From positions 1 through 64,000 of the forward strand of contig NZ_NHRY01000139.1 of the NCBI RefSeq assembly GCF_002937115.1: a DNA stretch of 64,000 bases, read 5' to 3'. Source of the DNA: Rhodopila globiformis (GTDB taxonomy: Bacteria; Pseudomonadota; Alphaproteobacteria; Acetobacterales; Acetobacteraceae). The notes under the pieces were generated by a model. The model was given only the letters and a program-made list of their open reading frames with translations, did no database searches and was not told the DNA's origin. Positions within the stretch are counted from its first letter, which is position 1. The number at the start of each line of letters is the position of its first letter. The translations under genes and the position numbers were made by a program. Shown piece after piece: positions 8,980 through 16,435 of the stretch.

Positions 8980-10202
8980 GGCCGGTGCAGCTCCGCCCGC
9001 GGCCGCGTCACCGTGCGCCGTCCGTTCTTGAATACCGCCAGCGGGCCGCGCACCTCCGCCACCGCCTGTTCCGGAGTCCGCGCGTCCATCACCACGATGT
9101 CGGCCGGATTGCCGATGGCGATGCCGTAGTCGCGCAGGTTCATCAGCATGGCCGGGCGTTCCGTGACCATATAGAAACACTCCCGCAGCCGCCGCGCGCC
9201 GCTGATCTGGCAGACGTTCGCCTGCAGGTTGGCCATGCGGACGAGGTTGCCGTCGCCGAACGGCGTGAACGGATTGAGGATATTGTTGCTGGCGATCGAG
9301 CAGTTGACGCCGTGCTCCACCAGCACGTTGGCGTCGGCGACGCCGCGGCGGACGCTGTGGTCCTGGTCGCGGCCCATCATGTACAGGTCCGTGGCCGGCA
9401 GCACCGTCACCGCCACGCCGGCGTCGGCCATCTGACCGGCCAGTGCGGCCAGGTCCGCCGGTGGCAAGGTGGCATACTTGCAGCCGTGGCCGATGGCGAC
9501 GCGCCCGCCCAGCTTGTGCTCCCGCGTCAGCGCGCAGACCTGGTGGATGTCCATGTCGGCCGGGCTGTTGCCGGAATCCAGGTGCATGTCGATGTCGCAG
9601 TCGAATTCCCGCGCCAGTTCGAAGATGCGGCGGATCTGCCCCGCCTTGTCGGGGTCGTAGTTCGGCGCCGCGCCGATGACCCTGACGCCGCGCTTCAGCG
9701 CCTCGACCAGCAGTTCGCCGGCGCGTGGGTTGTTGGTCAGCCCCTCCTGCGGGAAGACGCAGAATTCGATGTCGATCGCCCAGGCGTAGTCGTCACGCAA
9801 TTTGGTCAGCGCGTCGAGGCTGCGCATCTCCACGCCGGCGTCGAGTTCGACATGCGTGCGCATCCGTGTCGTGCCGTGCCTGAGGCAGGCTTCGAGCGTC
9901 TGGCGGGCGCGGTGGTACACATCCTCCTCGGTGAACGTGGGCTTGACGGCGGCGACGCGTGGCACGGCATTGACGTTGCGACCGTCCTCCGGCGGACAGC
10001 GGTCGATGATGCGGGTCTTGTCGAGGTGGATGTGGGTTTCGACCAGGCCGGCGCAGACCAGGTGGCCCTCGGCGTCGTGCACCGGCGCGTTGGCCAGCAG
10101 GTTGTTCTCGATGGCGATGATCTGGCCGCCGCGGACGCCGATGTCGACGGGCGGATGGTCCGGGGCTCCGAGCAGGCGCGCGTTGCGGATGATCAGGTCC
10201 AT
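8976..10202 (-). CDS. Cytosine-deaminase-like metal-dependent amidohydrolase
   Basis: A 408-residue TIM-barrel amidohydrolase. Visible metal ligands are the His pair in 'VETHIHLDKT' near residue 55, His in 'IDMHLDSG', His in 'AIGHGCK' and the Asp/Asn region 'SIASNNI' near residue 300. The barrel is followed by the typical 'GNPADIVVMDA' return of the beta-sandwich. It resembles CodA/TrzN-like deaminases; the usual substrate-binding Asp near 'SDN' reads 'ASNN' here, so the substrate may differ from cytosine. Good agggaa ribosome site. The downstream DUF4387 gene overlaps by 4 bases. Cytoplasmic; substrate unknown. Confidence 0.82.
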   Translation of the reverse strand: MDLIIRNARLLGAPDHPPVDIGVRGGQIIAIENNLLANAPVHDAEGHLVCAGLVETHIHLDKTRIIDRCPPEDGRNVNAVPRVAAVKPTFTEEDVYHRARQTLEACLRHGTTRMRTHVELDAGVEMRSLDALTKLRDDYAWAIDIEFCVFPQEGLTNNPRAGELLVEALKRGVRVIGAAPNYDPDKAGQIRRIFELAREFDCDIDMHLDSGNSPADMDIHQVCALTREHKLGGRVAIGHGCKYATLPPADLAALAGQMADAGVAVTVLPATDLYMMGRDQDHSVRRGVADANVLVEHGVNCSIASNNILNPFTPFGDGNLVRMANLQANVCQISGARRLRECFYMVTERPAMLMNLRDYGIAIGNPADIVVMDARTPEQAVAEVRGPLAVFKNGRRTVTRPRAELHRP

Positions 10203-10713
10203 GCTGTTCCCTGTGATCGGGCCGGCCCATAGCTTGGCAATGGGGAACCTGCCAGCGGGACGCGGCGCGTGTAAAGGCTGCGGCGCCTCTGCTGTGAAAA
10301 TGTGGACTTCCAGGCGCGGTGGCTGCGCGGAGCGAGGTCATCTCCTCTCGTCGCGGCCGGGCGTGTCCCATACGTATCAGGTCAGGATAAGCGGACCGGC
10401 GGAGCAAGGGCTTCTCCCTATCGTCATGGCCGGGCGTGTCCCGGCCATCCACCCCGCACTGTCGAAGCGCAGATGGCCGGGACACGCCCGGCCATGACGG
10501 TGAGAGAACGGCCGCAGCGCCAAATCCTTCTCCAGCCGTCGTCTTATCCAGACACGCCCAGCGCCCCGGACGCGGCCGGAAAACGGCGTCTCCGCCTGGG
10601 TTTGTTCAACGGGTGACGCGATCCCGGCGGCGGAATCCGGCCGAAGCCTCACACCTGGCTACTGACGAGTAGCGGCTTTGCAACAAACGCATGGCCCCGG
10701 GACTGGCTTTTAT
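10203..10713. repeat. Intergenic region with a type-B palindrome
   Basis: No gene supported. A type-B palindrome occupies 10422-10499: arms cgtcatggccgggcgtgtcc and its reverse around a short loop containing 'actgtcgaagcg'. Similar units lie at 21987-22063, 54831-54906 and 59742-59819. The rest is featureless until the MarR promoter region. Confidence 0.75.
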
Positions 10714-10733
10714 ATCATAACGCGCCTTATAAT
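10714..10733 (+). promoter_or_regulatory. Probable MarR operator overlapping a -10 element
   Basis: An inverted repeat atcataa-cgcgcc-ttataat (six of seven positions pair) contains the -10-like hexamer tataat at 10728-10733, leaving a leader of only about 16-20 bases before the GTG at 10757. MarR proteins commonly repress their own efflux operons by binding palindromes that overlap the promoter, so autoregulation is likely. Confidence 0.55.
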
Positions 10734-10756
10734 CAGGTGAACTACAGGATGTTCCC

Positions 10757-11257
10757 GTGCACGAATTTCACCGCGACCTGCTCTTTCTGCTGCATGACGT
10801 CGCCCGCCTGCTGCGCGTCGAGGCCGACAAGCGCGCCCGGGTGAACGGCATGACCCGCGCGCAGTGGGCGATCCTGATCTGGCTGGAACGCCAGCCCGGC
10901 ATCTCGCAAAAGGAACTGTCCGAGATCCTGGAAGTCGAGCCGATCACCGTCGCCCGCCTGATCGATCGGCTGGAGGGACGCGGCATGGTCGAGCGCCGCC
11001 CGGACCCGCGTGATCGCCGCATCTGGCGGCTGCACCTGCTGCCGCCGGCCCACGACGTCCTGCACGAAATCGACGAGCAGCGCACCGACATGACGCGCAT
11101 CGTCACCATCGGCCTCAGCGAAGCGTCCATCGAAACCATGACCGAAGCCCTGCTGCGGATGAAAGCCACCCTGACCCAGGAGTCCCACGCCGCACGACGG
11201 GCCGCGGAGGCTCGCATGACCGCCGCGCCTGACAGCGTGTCGCCGGAGGCTGTGTGA
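10757..11257 (+). CDS. MarR family transcriptional regulator
   Basis: A 166-residue winged-helix regulator. The core spans about 30-130: 'MTRAQWAILIWLERQPGISQKELSEILEVEPITVARLIDRLE' forms the first helices and helix-turn-helix, and 'GMVERRPDPRDRRIWRLHLLPPA' the wing with its conserved Asp-Arg pair. It begins with GTG after an aggatg ribosome site. Its stop overlaps the ATG of the EmrA-like gene (TGATG), indicating one operon. It probably represses the EmrAB-type efflux genes and itself through the palindrome at 10714-10733 and releases DNA on ligand binding, as in the MarR/EmrR family. Confidence 0.92.
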   Translation: MHEFHRDLLFLLHDVARLLRVEADKRARVNGMTRAQWAILIWLERQPGISQKELSEILEVEPITVARLIDRLEGRGMVERRPDPRDRRIWRLHLLPPAHDVLHEIDEQRTDMTRIVTIGLSEASIETMTEALLRMKATLTQESHAARRAAEARMTAAPDSVSPEAV

Positions 11258-12354
11258 TGTCCGACGCCGCCGTCTCCGGTCCGCGCGTCGGCCAGCGCGT
11301 CACCGAGGCCCCGTCGCGCCGCCGCCTCGCCCGCGGCGCGCTGCGTCCGGTGCTGATGCTGGGCGGCATCCTGGCCGTCGCCGTGGCCTCATTGGGCTGG
11401 TGGATCACCGGCGGGCGCTATGTCTCGATCGATGACGCCTATGTCCGCGCCGCCAAGGAGGCGATCGCCACCGATGTCTCCGGCATCGTCGCCGCGGTGC
11501 CGGTGCACGAGGGCCAGTACGTGAAGAAGGGCGACGTGCTGCTGCGCCTGGATACCAGGCCGTTCGAGATCGCTCTCGCCGGCGCCAAGGCCGCCCGCGA
11601 CAGTATGGTCTCGACGCTGAATGCCCAGAAGCTCGACTACAAGCGCATGCTGCGCGAGGTCGACGTCAAGCAGGCGCAGATGGACTCCGACCAGGCCGAC
11701 TACAACCGCTATGCCGGGCTGGTGAAGAGCGGCGGCGTCACCCGCGCCGAGTATGACAACGCCCGCTTCCGGTTGATGGCCGACCAGCAGGCGATCGAGG
11801 CGCTGAAGGTCACCGCCGCGGTGCAGCTTGCCCGCCTGGGTGGCGACCCCAACGTCGATGTGCGCACCATGTCGGACTACCGGCAGGCCGAGGCCAGGGT
11901 GGACGAGGCGCAGCGGGAACTCAACCATGCGGTGATCTACGCCCCGTATGACGGCATCGTCACCCAGGTCGATACCGTGCAGCCGGGCATGTACCTGGGC
12001 GCTTCCACCGCCGCCTTCGGCCTGGTCTCGACCGAGCGCGTCTGGATCGAGGCCAACCCGAAGGAGACCGAACTGACCTATGTCAAGCCCGGCGACCCGG
12101 TCGACGTCAGCGTCGATACCTATCCGGGCCTGACCTGGAAGGCCGAGGTGGAATCGATCGCGCCGAACAGCGGATCGGAGTTTTCCGTGCTGCCGGCGCA
12201 GAACACCTCCGGCAACTGGGTCAAGGTGGTGCAGCGCATCCCGGTCCGCATCAAGGTGACGCGCAAGCCGGGCGACCCGGAGCTGCGCGCCGGCATGAGC
12301 GTGATCACGGATATCGATACCGGCCACCGCCGGACGTGGCACGACCTGTTCTAG
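11257..12354 (+). CDS. emrA: EmrA/HlyD-type membrane fusion protein
   Basis: A 365-residue periplasmic adaptor for a tripartite efflux pump. One N-terminal membrane helix lies at about 28-50. The first lipoyl half follows ('VSGIVAAVPVHEGQYVKKGDVLLRLD'), then a coiled-coil hairpin of about 110 residues, the second lipoyl half ('YAPYDGIVTQVDTVQPGMYL') and a beta-barrel. The ATG at 11257 shares its A with the marR stop and has ggagg upstream; a GTG one codon earlier is possible. Its natural partner, the DHA2 permease gene, starts at 13591. In most genomes the two are adjacent; here a toxin-antitoxin pair and repeats intervene. Confidence 0.9.
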   Translation: MSDAAVSGPRVGQRVTEAPSRRRLARGALRPVLMLGGILAVAVASLGWWITGGRYVSIDDAYVRAAKEAIATDVSGIVAAVPVHEGQYVKKGDVLLRLDTRPFEIALAGAKAARDSMVSTLNAQKLDYKRMLREVDVKQAQMDSDQADYNRYAGLVKSGGVTRAEYDNARFRLMADQQAIEALKVTAAVQLARLGGDPNVDVRTMSDYRQAEARVDEAQRELNHAVIYAPYDGIVTQVDTVQPGMYLGASTAAFGLVSTERVWIEANPKETELTYVKPGDPVDVSVDTYPGLTWKAEVESIAPNSGSEFSVLPAQNTSGNWVKVVQRIPVRIKVTRKPGDPELRAGMSVITDIDTGHRRTWHDLF

Positions 12355-12459
12355 GGCTCTCGAAAATATCCCGTTGGGATTTCAAGCGGGAATCCGATGA
12401 TCAGCGCGACAGGTGGGAACGGGCTGTGTGGTGGCAGCGTTGAGGAAGTCGTTGTCAAG

Positions 12460-12478
12460 ACTACGCGCTGCGCGTAGT
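12460..12478. promoter_or_regulatory. Perfect 8-3-8 palindrome abutting the BrnT start
   Basis: actacgcg-ctg-cgcgtagt is a perfect inverted repeat ending two bases before the ATG of the toxin gene, and it occupies the place where a ribosome site would be. ttgtca at 12452-12457 could serve as a -35. Toxin-antitoxin operons are often autoregulated through such operators. A role as mRNA hairpin is equally possible. Confidence 0.55.
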
Positions 12479-12480
12479 TT

Positions 12481-12756
12481 ATGGCGGTGGAATTTGAATG
12501 GGACCCAGCCAGGAGCGAGACGACGTACCAGACGCGGGGATTCGACTTCGCTTATGCCAGCCGCATCTTCGATACCGCCCTGGTCGTTGCCGAGGATACG
12601 CGCGCTGACCACGGCGAGATCCGCATGAAGGCGATTGGCCAGATTGGCTCTGACGTTCTCGTTGTCATTTATACCCTGCGCGGCGACGCCATCCGGATCA
12701 TCCCGGCCCGCCGGGCAAACAAGAAGGAGCGCGCCCAATGGCTGTCACGCGCATGA
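12481..12756 (+). CDS. brnT: BrnT family toxin
   Basis: A 91-residue RelE-fold toxin of the BrnT family, expected to cleave RNA. Family features: 'FEWDPARSETTYQTRGFDF', 'ASRIFDTALVV', then 'KAIGQIGSDVLVVIYTLRGDAIRIIPARRANKKER'. An in-frame stop directly precedes the ATG, fixing the start, yet no Shine-Dalgarno site is visible. A perfect palindrome lies in its place. The following HTH gene overlaps by 19 bases with its own aaggag site inside this gene. The pair sits between emrA and emrB, so it appears inserted into an efflux operon. Confidence 0.85.
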   Translation: MAVEFEWDPARSETTYQTRGFDFAYASRIFDTALVVAEDTRADHGEIRMKAIGQIGSDVLVVIYTLRGDAIRIIPARRANKKERAQWLSRA

Positions 12757-13094
12757 CCACAGAGCAGATCAAGGCCGGCGGCGGCGGGCGCGTGGACCGT
12801 GCCCGGCTCGACGCCACCACCGAGGACGACATCCGTCGGCATATGATGGAGGACGGCGAGGATCCGGATGCGGAATCGCGCTTCGTCGCGCCCATCCTGG
12901 CCCAGGACGTTCGCCGGAAGCTTGGCCTGACACAGGTCGCCTTTGCCGCTCTGCTGAACATCCCGGTCGCCACCTTGCGCAACTGGGAACAGAACCGCTT
13001 CACCATGGACCCCGCTGCGCAGACCCTGCTGCGGCTGATCGACCGCGAACCCGAGGCCGCCCTGCGTGCCTTGCGCGGGCCACAGGCTGCCTGA
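12738..13094 (+). CDS. HTH-type antitoxin partner of BrnT
   Basis: A 118-residue protein. Residues 1-45 ('MTTEQIKAGGGGRVDRARLDATTEDDIRRHM') resemble the N-terminal part of BrnA-like antitoxins. Residues 55-110 form an XRE-type helix-turn-helix ('VRRKLGLTQVAFAALLNIPVATLRNWEQNRF'). It should bind and neutralise BrnT and repress the pair through the palindrome at 12460-12478. Classical BrnA uses a ribbon-helix-helix fold, so an XRE domain is a variant. ATG at 12738 with aaggag eight bases upstream; a second Met lies five codons later. Confidence 0.82.
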   Translation: MAVTRMTTEQIKAGGGGRVDRARLDATTEDDIRRHMMEDGEDPDAESRFVAPILAQDVRRKLGLTQVAFAALLNIPVATLRNWEQNRFTMDPAAQTLLRLIDREPEAALRALRGPQAA

Positions 13095-13590
13095 TCATGC
13101 GATTCGACCGGTTACAGCAAACCGCAGGCAGATCGGGACGCGCAGCCGTTGCCCCATCGTCATGGCGGGTGCAGGCCTGCCATCCACGCCTGTTGTCGGT
13201 TTCAGCACCGCCAGGGGTGGATCGGGTCCAAGCCGAGATAACCGGTCCGCCGGAGTCGGTGCACCGGCCCCTCCGCGTCATGGCGGCCGCAGGGCCGCCA
13301 TCCACGCCTTACGGTGCTGATCGCAGCAAAAGGCGTGGATGGTGGGCCTGCGCCCACCATGACGGTTGGAGCGTCCGTGCGACAAGTGGAGCGGTTATTC
13401 TGCCTCAGGCCCGTGGCGGGCGTGCGCTCGTCATGACGATGAAGGAAAGCTGTCGCCCCGTCTTACGCCCCGTCTTACGCCCCGTCTTACGCCCCGTCTT
13501 ACGCCCCTTCTCACGCTCCGTCTCAACCTGCCTGCGGCTTGCTGTCGCCGGGGTATCGGCGCGGCTTGCCACGGAAGGGGCGGGGCCCTG
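13095..13590. repeat. Repeat-filled gap splitting the efflux operon
   Basis: No gene supported. It holds a type-C palindrome at 13276-13364 (cgtcatggcggccgcagg ... ctgcgcccaccatgacgg) and a more degraded one near 13158-13205. A segment at 13215-13260 recurs inverted at 16329-16373. A roughly 65-base segment from 13361 is nearly repeated at 52970-53035. Six 12-bp tandem units of the type cgccccgtctta lie at 13454-13525. Confidence 0.8.
13454..13525 (+). repeat. Six 12-bp tandem repeats before emrB
   Basis: Four exact copies of cgccccgtctta followed by two altered copies (cgccccttctca, cgctccgtctca). The array ends about 65 bases before the emrB start. Its unit length permits copy-number slippage; any effect on emrB expression is speculative. 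Confidence 0.85.
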
Positions 13591-15135
13591 ATGTCCCCCT
13601 CGTCCCAGGAGCCCGTGCCGCACCGGCTGATCATCACGCTGTGCACCGTCGGCGCGACGTTGATGCAGGCGTTGGACCAGACCATCGCCAACGTCGCGCT
13701 GCCCTACATGCAGGGCAGCCTGTCGGCGACCTACGACGAGATCACCTGGGTCCTGACCTCTTACATCACCGCCGCGGCGATCATGACCGCGCCGGTGGGG
13801 TGGCTGGCCGCCCGCTTCGGCCGCAAATACCTGTTCATCACCTGCCTGATCGGCTTCACCGTCACCTCCATGATGTGCGGCGCGGCGCAGTCGCTCAGCC
13901 AGATGGTGGCGTTCCGCCTGATGCAGGGCGTGTTCGGCGCGGCGCTGGTGCCGCTGTCGCAGGCCACCATGATGGACATCTACCCGATCGAGCAGCGCGG
14001 CACGGCGATGGCGATCTGGGGCGTCGGCGTCATGGTCGGGCCGATCCTGGGGCCGACGCTGGGCGGGTACTTGACGGAGATGTACAACTGGCGGTGGGTG
14101 TTCTACATCAACCTGCCGTTCGGCGTGCTGGCGACGCTCGGCCTGATGATCTTCATGCCGCGCTCGTTCGGCAACTTCAACATGCGCTTCGACTGGATCG
14201 GCTTCGCCGTGCTGGCGCTGGGCATCGGCGGGCTGCAGCTGATGCTGGACCGCGGCCAGGACCAGGACTGGTTCACCGCGCGCGAGATCATCATCGAGGC
14301 GGTGTTGGCGGGCCTTGGCTTCTACCTGTTCATCGTCCACATGGCCACCGCGAAGAAGCCGTTCATCCCGCCGGTGCTGTTCCGCGACCGCAATTTCGCC
14401 GCCGGGCTGCTGCTGATGTTCGCGACCGGGACGATCCTGGTTTCCAGTTCGTCGCTGATGGCGCCGTGGCTGCAGAACCTGGCGAACTATCCGGTGGAGA
14501 CGGCCGGGCTGATCATGGCGCCGCGCGGCATCGGCACGATGGCGGCGATGCTGCTGGGCGGGCGGCTGTCGAACAAGATGGACCCGCGCATCCTGATGGC
14601 GATCGGCATCCTCGCGCTGTCCTGGTCGATGTGGGAGATGACAGGGTGGACGCCGGACGTGGCGCAATGGGAGATCATCACCACCATCGTGATCCAGGGC
14701 ACCGGGCTGGGCTTCATCTTCCTGCCGCTGCAGGTGGTGGCGTTCGCCACCCTGGCGCCGCAGTACCGCACCGACGGCGCCTCGCTGTTCAGCCTGTTCC
14801 GCAACATCGGCGCCGCCATCGGCGTCTCGGCCACGTCCGCCATGCTGTCGCACAACACCCAGGTGCTGCATGAGCAGATCGGCGCGTACGTGACGCCGTT
14901 CAACCGCGCCTTGCAGGACGGCGGGGCGGTGCAGCACGCGTGGAACCCGGCGCATACGCACGGCGCGGCGGTGCTGGATGCGATGGTCAACCAGCAGGCG
15001 CAGATCATCGCCTACATCGACGACTACTGGATGATGATCTTCACCACGCTGCCGTCGCTGCTGCTGCTGGTGCTGATGCGCCGCCCGCGCCTGTCCTCGG
15101 CCCCGGCCGAAGCGGCGCACGCGGCGATGGATTGA
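13591..15135 (+). CDS. emrB: DHA2-family drug efflux permease (EmrB type)
   Basis: A 514-residue major facilitator with about 14 membrane helices. Early motifs are typical of DHA2 exporters: 'LDQTIANVALPYMQGSL' in helix 1, 'WLAARFGRKYLF' (motif A), 'LMQGVFGAALVPLSQATMMD' and 'GPILGPTLGGYL' (motif C). It exports hydrophobic compounds with protons, working with the EmrA-like adaptor and an outer membrane channel encoded elsewhere. ATG at 13591 is chosen because family similarity begins there; the frame is open further upstream through repeat sequence. It is 1.2 kb from emrA, separated by the BrnT pair and repeats, so co-transcription with marR-emrA is uncertain. Confidence 0.9.
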   Translation: MSPSSQEPVPHRLIITLCTVGATLMQALDQTIANVALPYMQGSLSATYDEITWVLTSYITAAAIMTAPVGWLAARFGRKYLFITCLIGFTVTSMMCGAAQSLSQMVAFRLMQGVFGAALVPLSQATMMDIYPIEQRGTAMAIWGVGVMVGPILGPTLGGYLTEMYNWRWVFYINLPFGVLATLGLMIFMPRSFGNFNMRFDWIGFAVLALGIGGLQLMLDRGQDQDWFTAREIIIEAVLAGLGFYLFIVHMATAKKPFIPPVLFRDRNFAAGLLLMFATGTILVSSSSLMAPWLQNLANYPVETAGLIMAPRGIGTMAAMLLGGRLSNKMDPRILMAIGILALSWSMWEMTGWTPDVAQWEIITTIVIQGTGLGFIFLPLQVVAFATLAPQYRTDGASLFSLFRNIGAAIGVSATSAMLSHNTQVLHEQIGAYVTPFNRALQDGGAVQHAWNPAHTHGAAVLDAMVNQQAQIIAYIDDYWMMIFTTLPSLLLLVLMRRPRLSSAPAEAAHAAMD

Positions 15136-15293
15136 GGCCGGGCGGAGCAACGGGTTCGCTGTCTGCGCCGGCAGACCTGCGCCGGCCGTGTAGCCTGCCG
15201 CGGCGGTAGCGCGGACCGCACGCCACAAGGTCGAAGGCCGAGTTTGTATGTTGTGTCCGGCTGGACCCGTTGCTAGATGTGAACTGAACATGG

Positions 15294-15653
15294 ATGTGGA
15301 GGTTGCGCATAGCCGCGAACGCCATTGACCCTGGCACCGGACAGGCTGTGAAGGGATTCCTGTGCCGAATTGCCGGACGCTACGACATGGCCGGGGCAAT
15401 CCTCTACGGCAGCCGCGCGCGTGGAAACCACCAGCCCGACAGCGACGCCGACGTTGCGGTGCTGCTGCGTGGCGAACACCTGCGCCTGCTGCCCACGACG
15501 CTGGCGATGGCCGACGTGGCCTACGACGTGCTGATGGAAACCGGCATCAACATCACCCCGCTACCGATCTGGATGGATGAGTGGGAGCACCCTGAGACGC
15601 ACGCGAACCCGGTGCTGCTGCGCAACATCGCCAGGGAAGGGGTGCCTTTGTGA
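15294..15653 (+). CDS. MNT-domain nucleotidyltransferase (antitoxin of a HEPN/MNT pair)
   Basis: A 119-residue minimal nucleotidyltransferase. The polymerase-beta-type active site 'ILYGSRARGNHQPDSDADVAVLL' is intact, with GSxxRG and the two metal-binding Asp of SDxD. In MntA/HepT systems this enzyme neutralises the HEPN RNase by nucleotidylating (AMPylating) it. The stop overlaps the GTG start of the HEPN gene (GTGA, 15650-15653), the usual coupling for such pairs. The ribosome site is weak. The HEPN partner is frameshifted, so this may now be an orphan antitoxin. Confidence 0.85.
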   Translation: MWRLRIAANAIDPGTGQAVKGFLCRIAGRYDMAGAILYGSRARGNHQPDSDADVAVLLRGEHLRLLPTTLAMADVAYDVLMETGINITPLPIWMDEWEHPETHANPVLLRNIAREGVPL

Positions 15654-16059
15654 AGGCTGAGGACCTGATGGCCAAGGCTGCCCGAGCCGCTGAGTCTGCC
15701 CGGGCGCTGCTGGACCGTGGCGACGCCGACGGCGCCTGCAACCGGGCTTATTACGCCATGTTCGACGCCGCCCGGGCCGCGCTGCTGGCCGTTGGCCACG
15801 GGTTGGCAAAACTCACCGTGGCGTGCTCAACGCCTTCAACGAGCGTCTGGTGAAGGGCGGCGCAGTGTCCAGAGACGCGGGACGGCTGCTCAAGCACGCT
15901 GAAGCTTTCCGGTACGTAGCCGACTACAGCGACAACGCCGTGGAATTCGCCGATGCCCGGGAAATTGTCGCGCAGGCCGAGATGTTTGTTGCAAACTTGC
16001 AGTCATTGCTTAATCGTAACGATCCGGACACAGAGCAATCTTCCGGGATGACGGCATGA
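15650..16059 (+). pseudogene. HEPN-domain toxin gene with a single-base frameshift
   Basis: Two overlapping frames together encode a complete HEPN protein. The first reads from GTG 15650 through 'ACNRAYYAMFDAARAALLAVGHGLAK'. The second resumes with 'THRGVLNAFNERLVKGGAVS' and ends 'EMFVANLQSLLNRN'. The switch falls at the run of four A at 15808-15811; five A would restore one frame of about 136 residues. This fits a one-base deletion in a homopolymer, a sequencing error, or less likely programmed frameshifting. As read, the protein stops being HEPN-like before its conserved C-terminal half. It pairs with the MNT gene upstream. Confidence 0.82.
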
Positions 16060-16435
16060 TGGACTGAAAGCCAATGCAGATTAACCGCTTTACTTGTCGC
16101 ACGGACGCTTCAACCGTCATGGCCGGCCTGCTCCGCAGGTGCGTTAAAATAGCGGCGGCCGTTGCTGAATCGTCATACCGGGCGCAGGCCCGGCATCCAC
16201 GCCTTTCTGCGGCTTCAATACCGCAAGGCGTGGATGGCGGCCCTTCGGCCGCCATGACGATAGAGCAGTCGCGCCGCCTGTGCCCTGTTTTAACGCCGAT
16301 GCGGCCTGCGCCGGCCATGACGCGGATGGGCCGGTGCGCCGGCTCCGGCGGATCGGTTATTTCGGCCTGGACCCTTGCGCAAGAGTGTGTCCGCCCCCGA
16401 TTCGCCGGCGCGACACAGCAGCAACCGGTGCCGGC
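16060..16435. repeat. Type-C composite palindrome before the CDF gene
   Basis: No gene supported. A type-C palindrome lies at 16171-16259 (cgtcataccgggcgcagg ... cttcggccgccatgacg). It sits between outer arms gcgttaaaatag (16141) and ctgttttaacgcc (about 16283), the same outer arms that flank type-A palindromes elsewhere. Bases 16329-16373 match 13215-13260 inverted. Confidence 0.75.

Noticed and set aside
11257-12354. HlyD-like protein as the type I secretion adaptor for the GH5 enzyme
   Set aside because: It is coupled to marR and matches EmrA-type adaptors with a DHA2 permease; it is 18 kb away and no T1SS ATPase is present.
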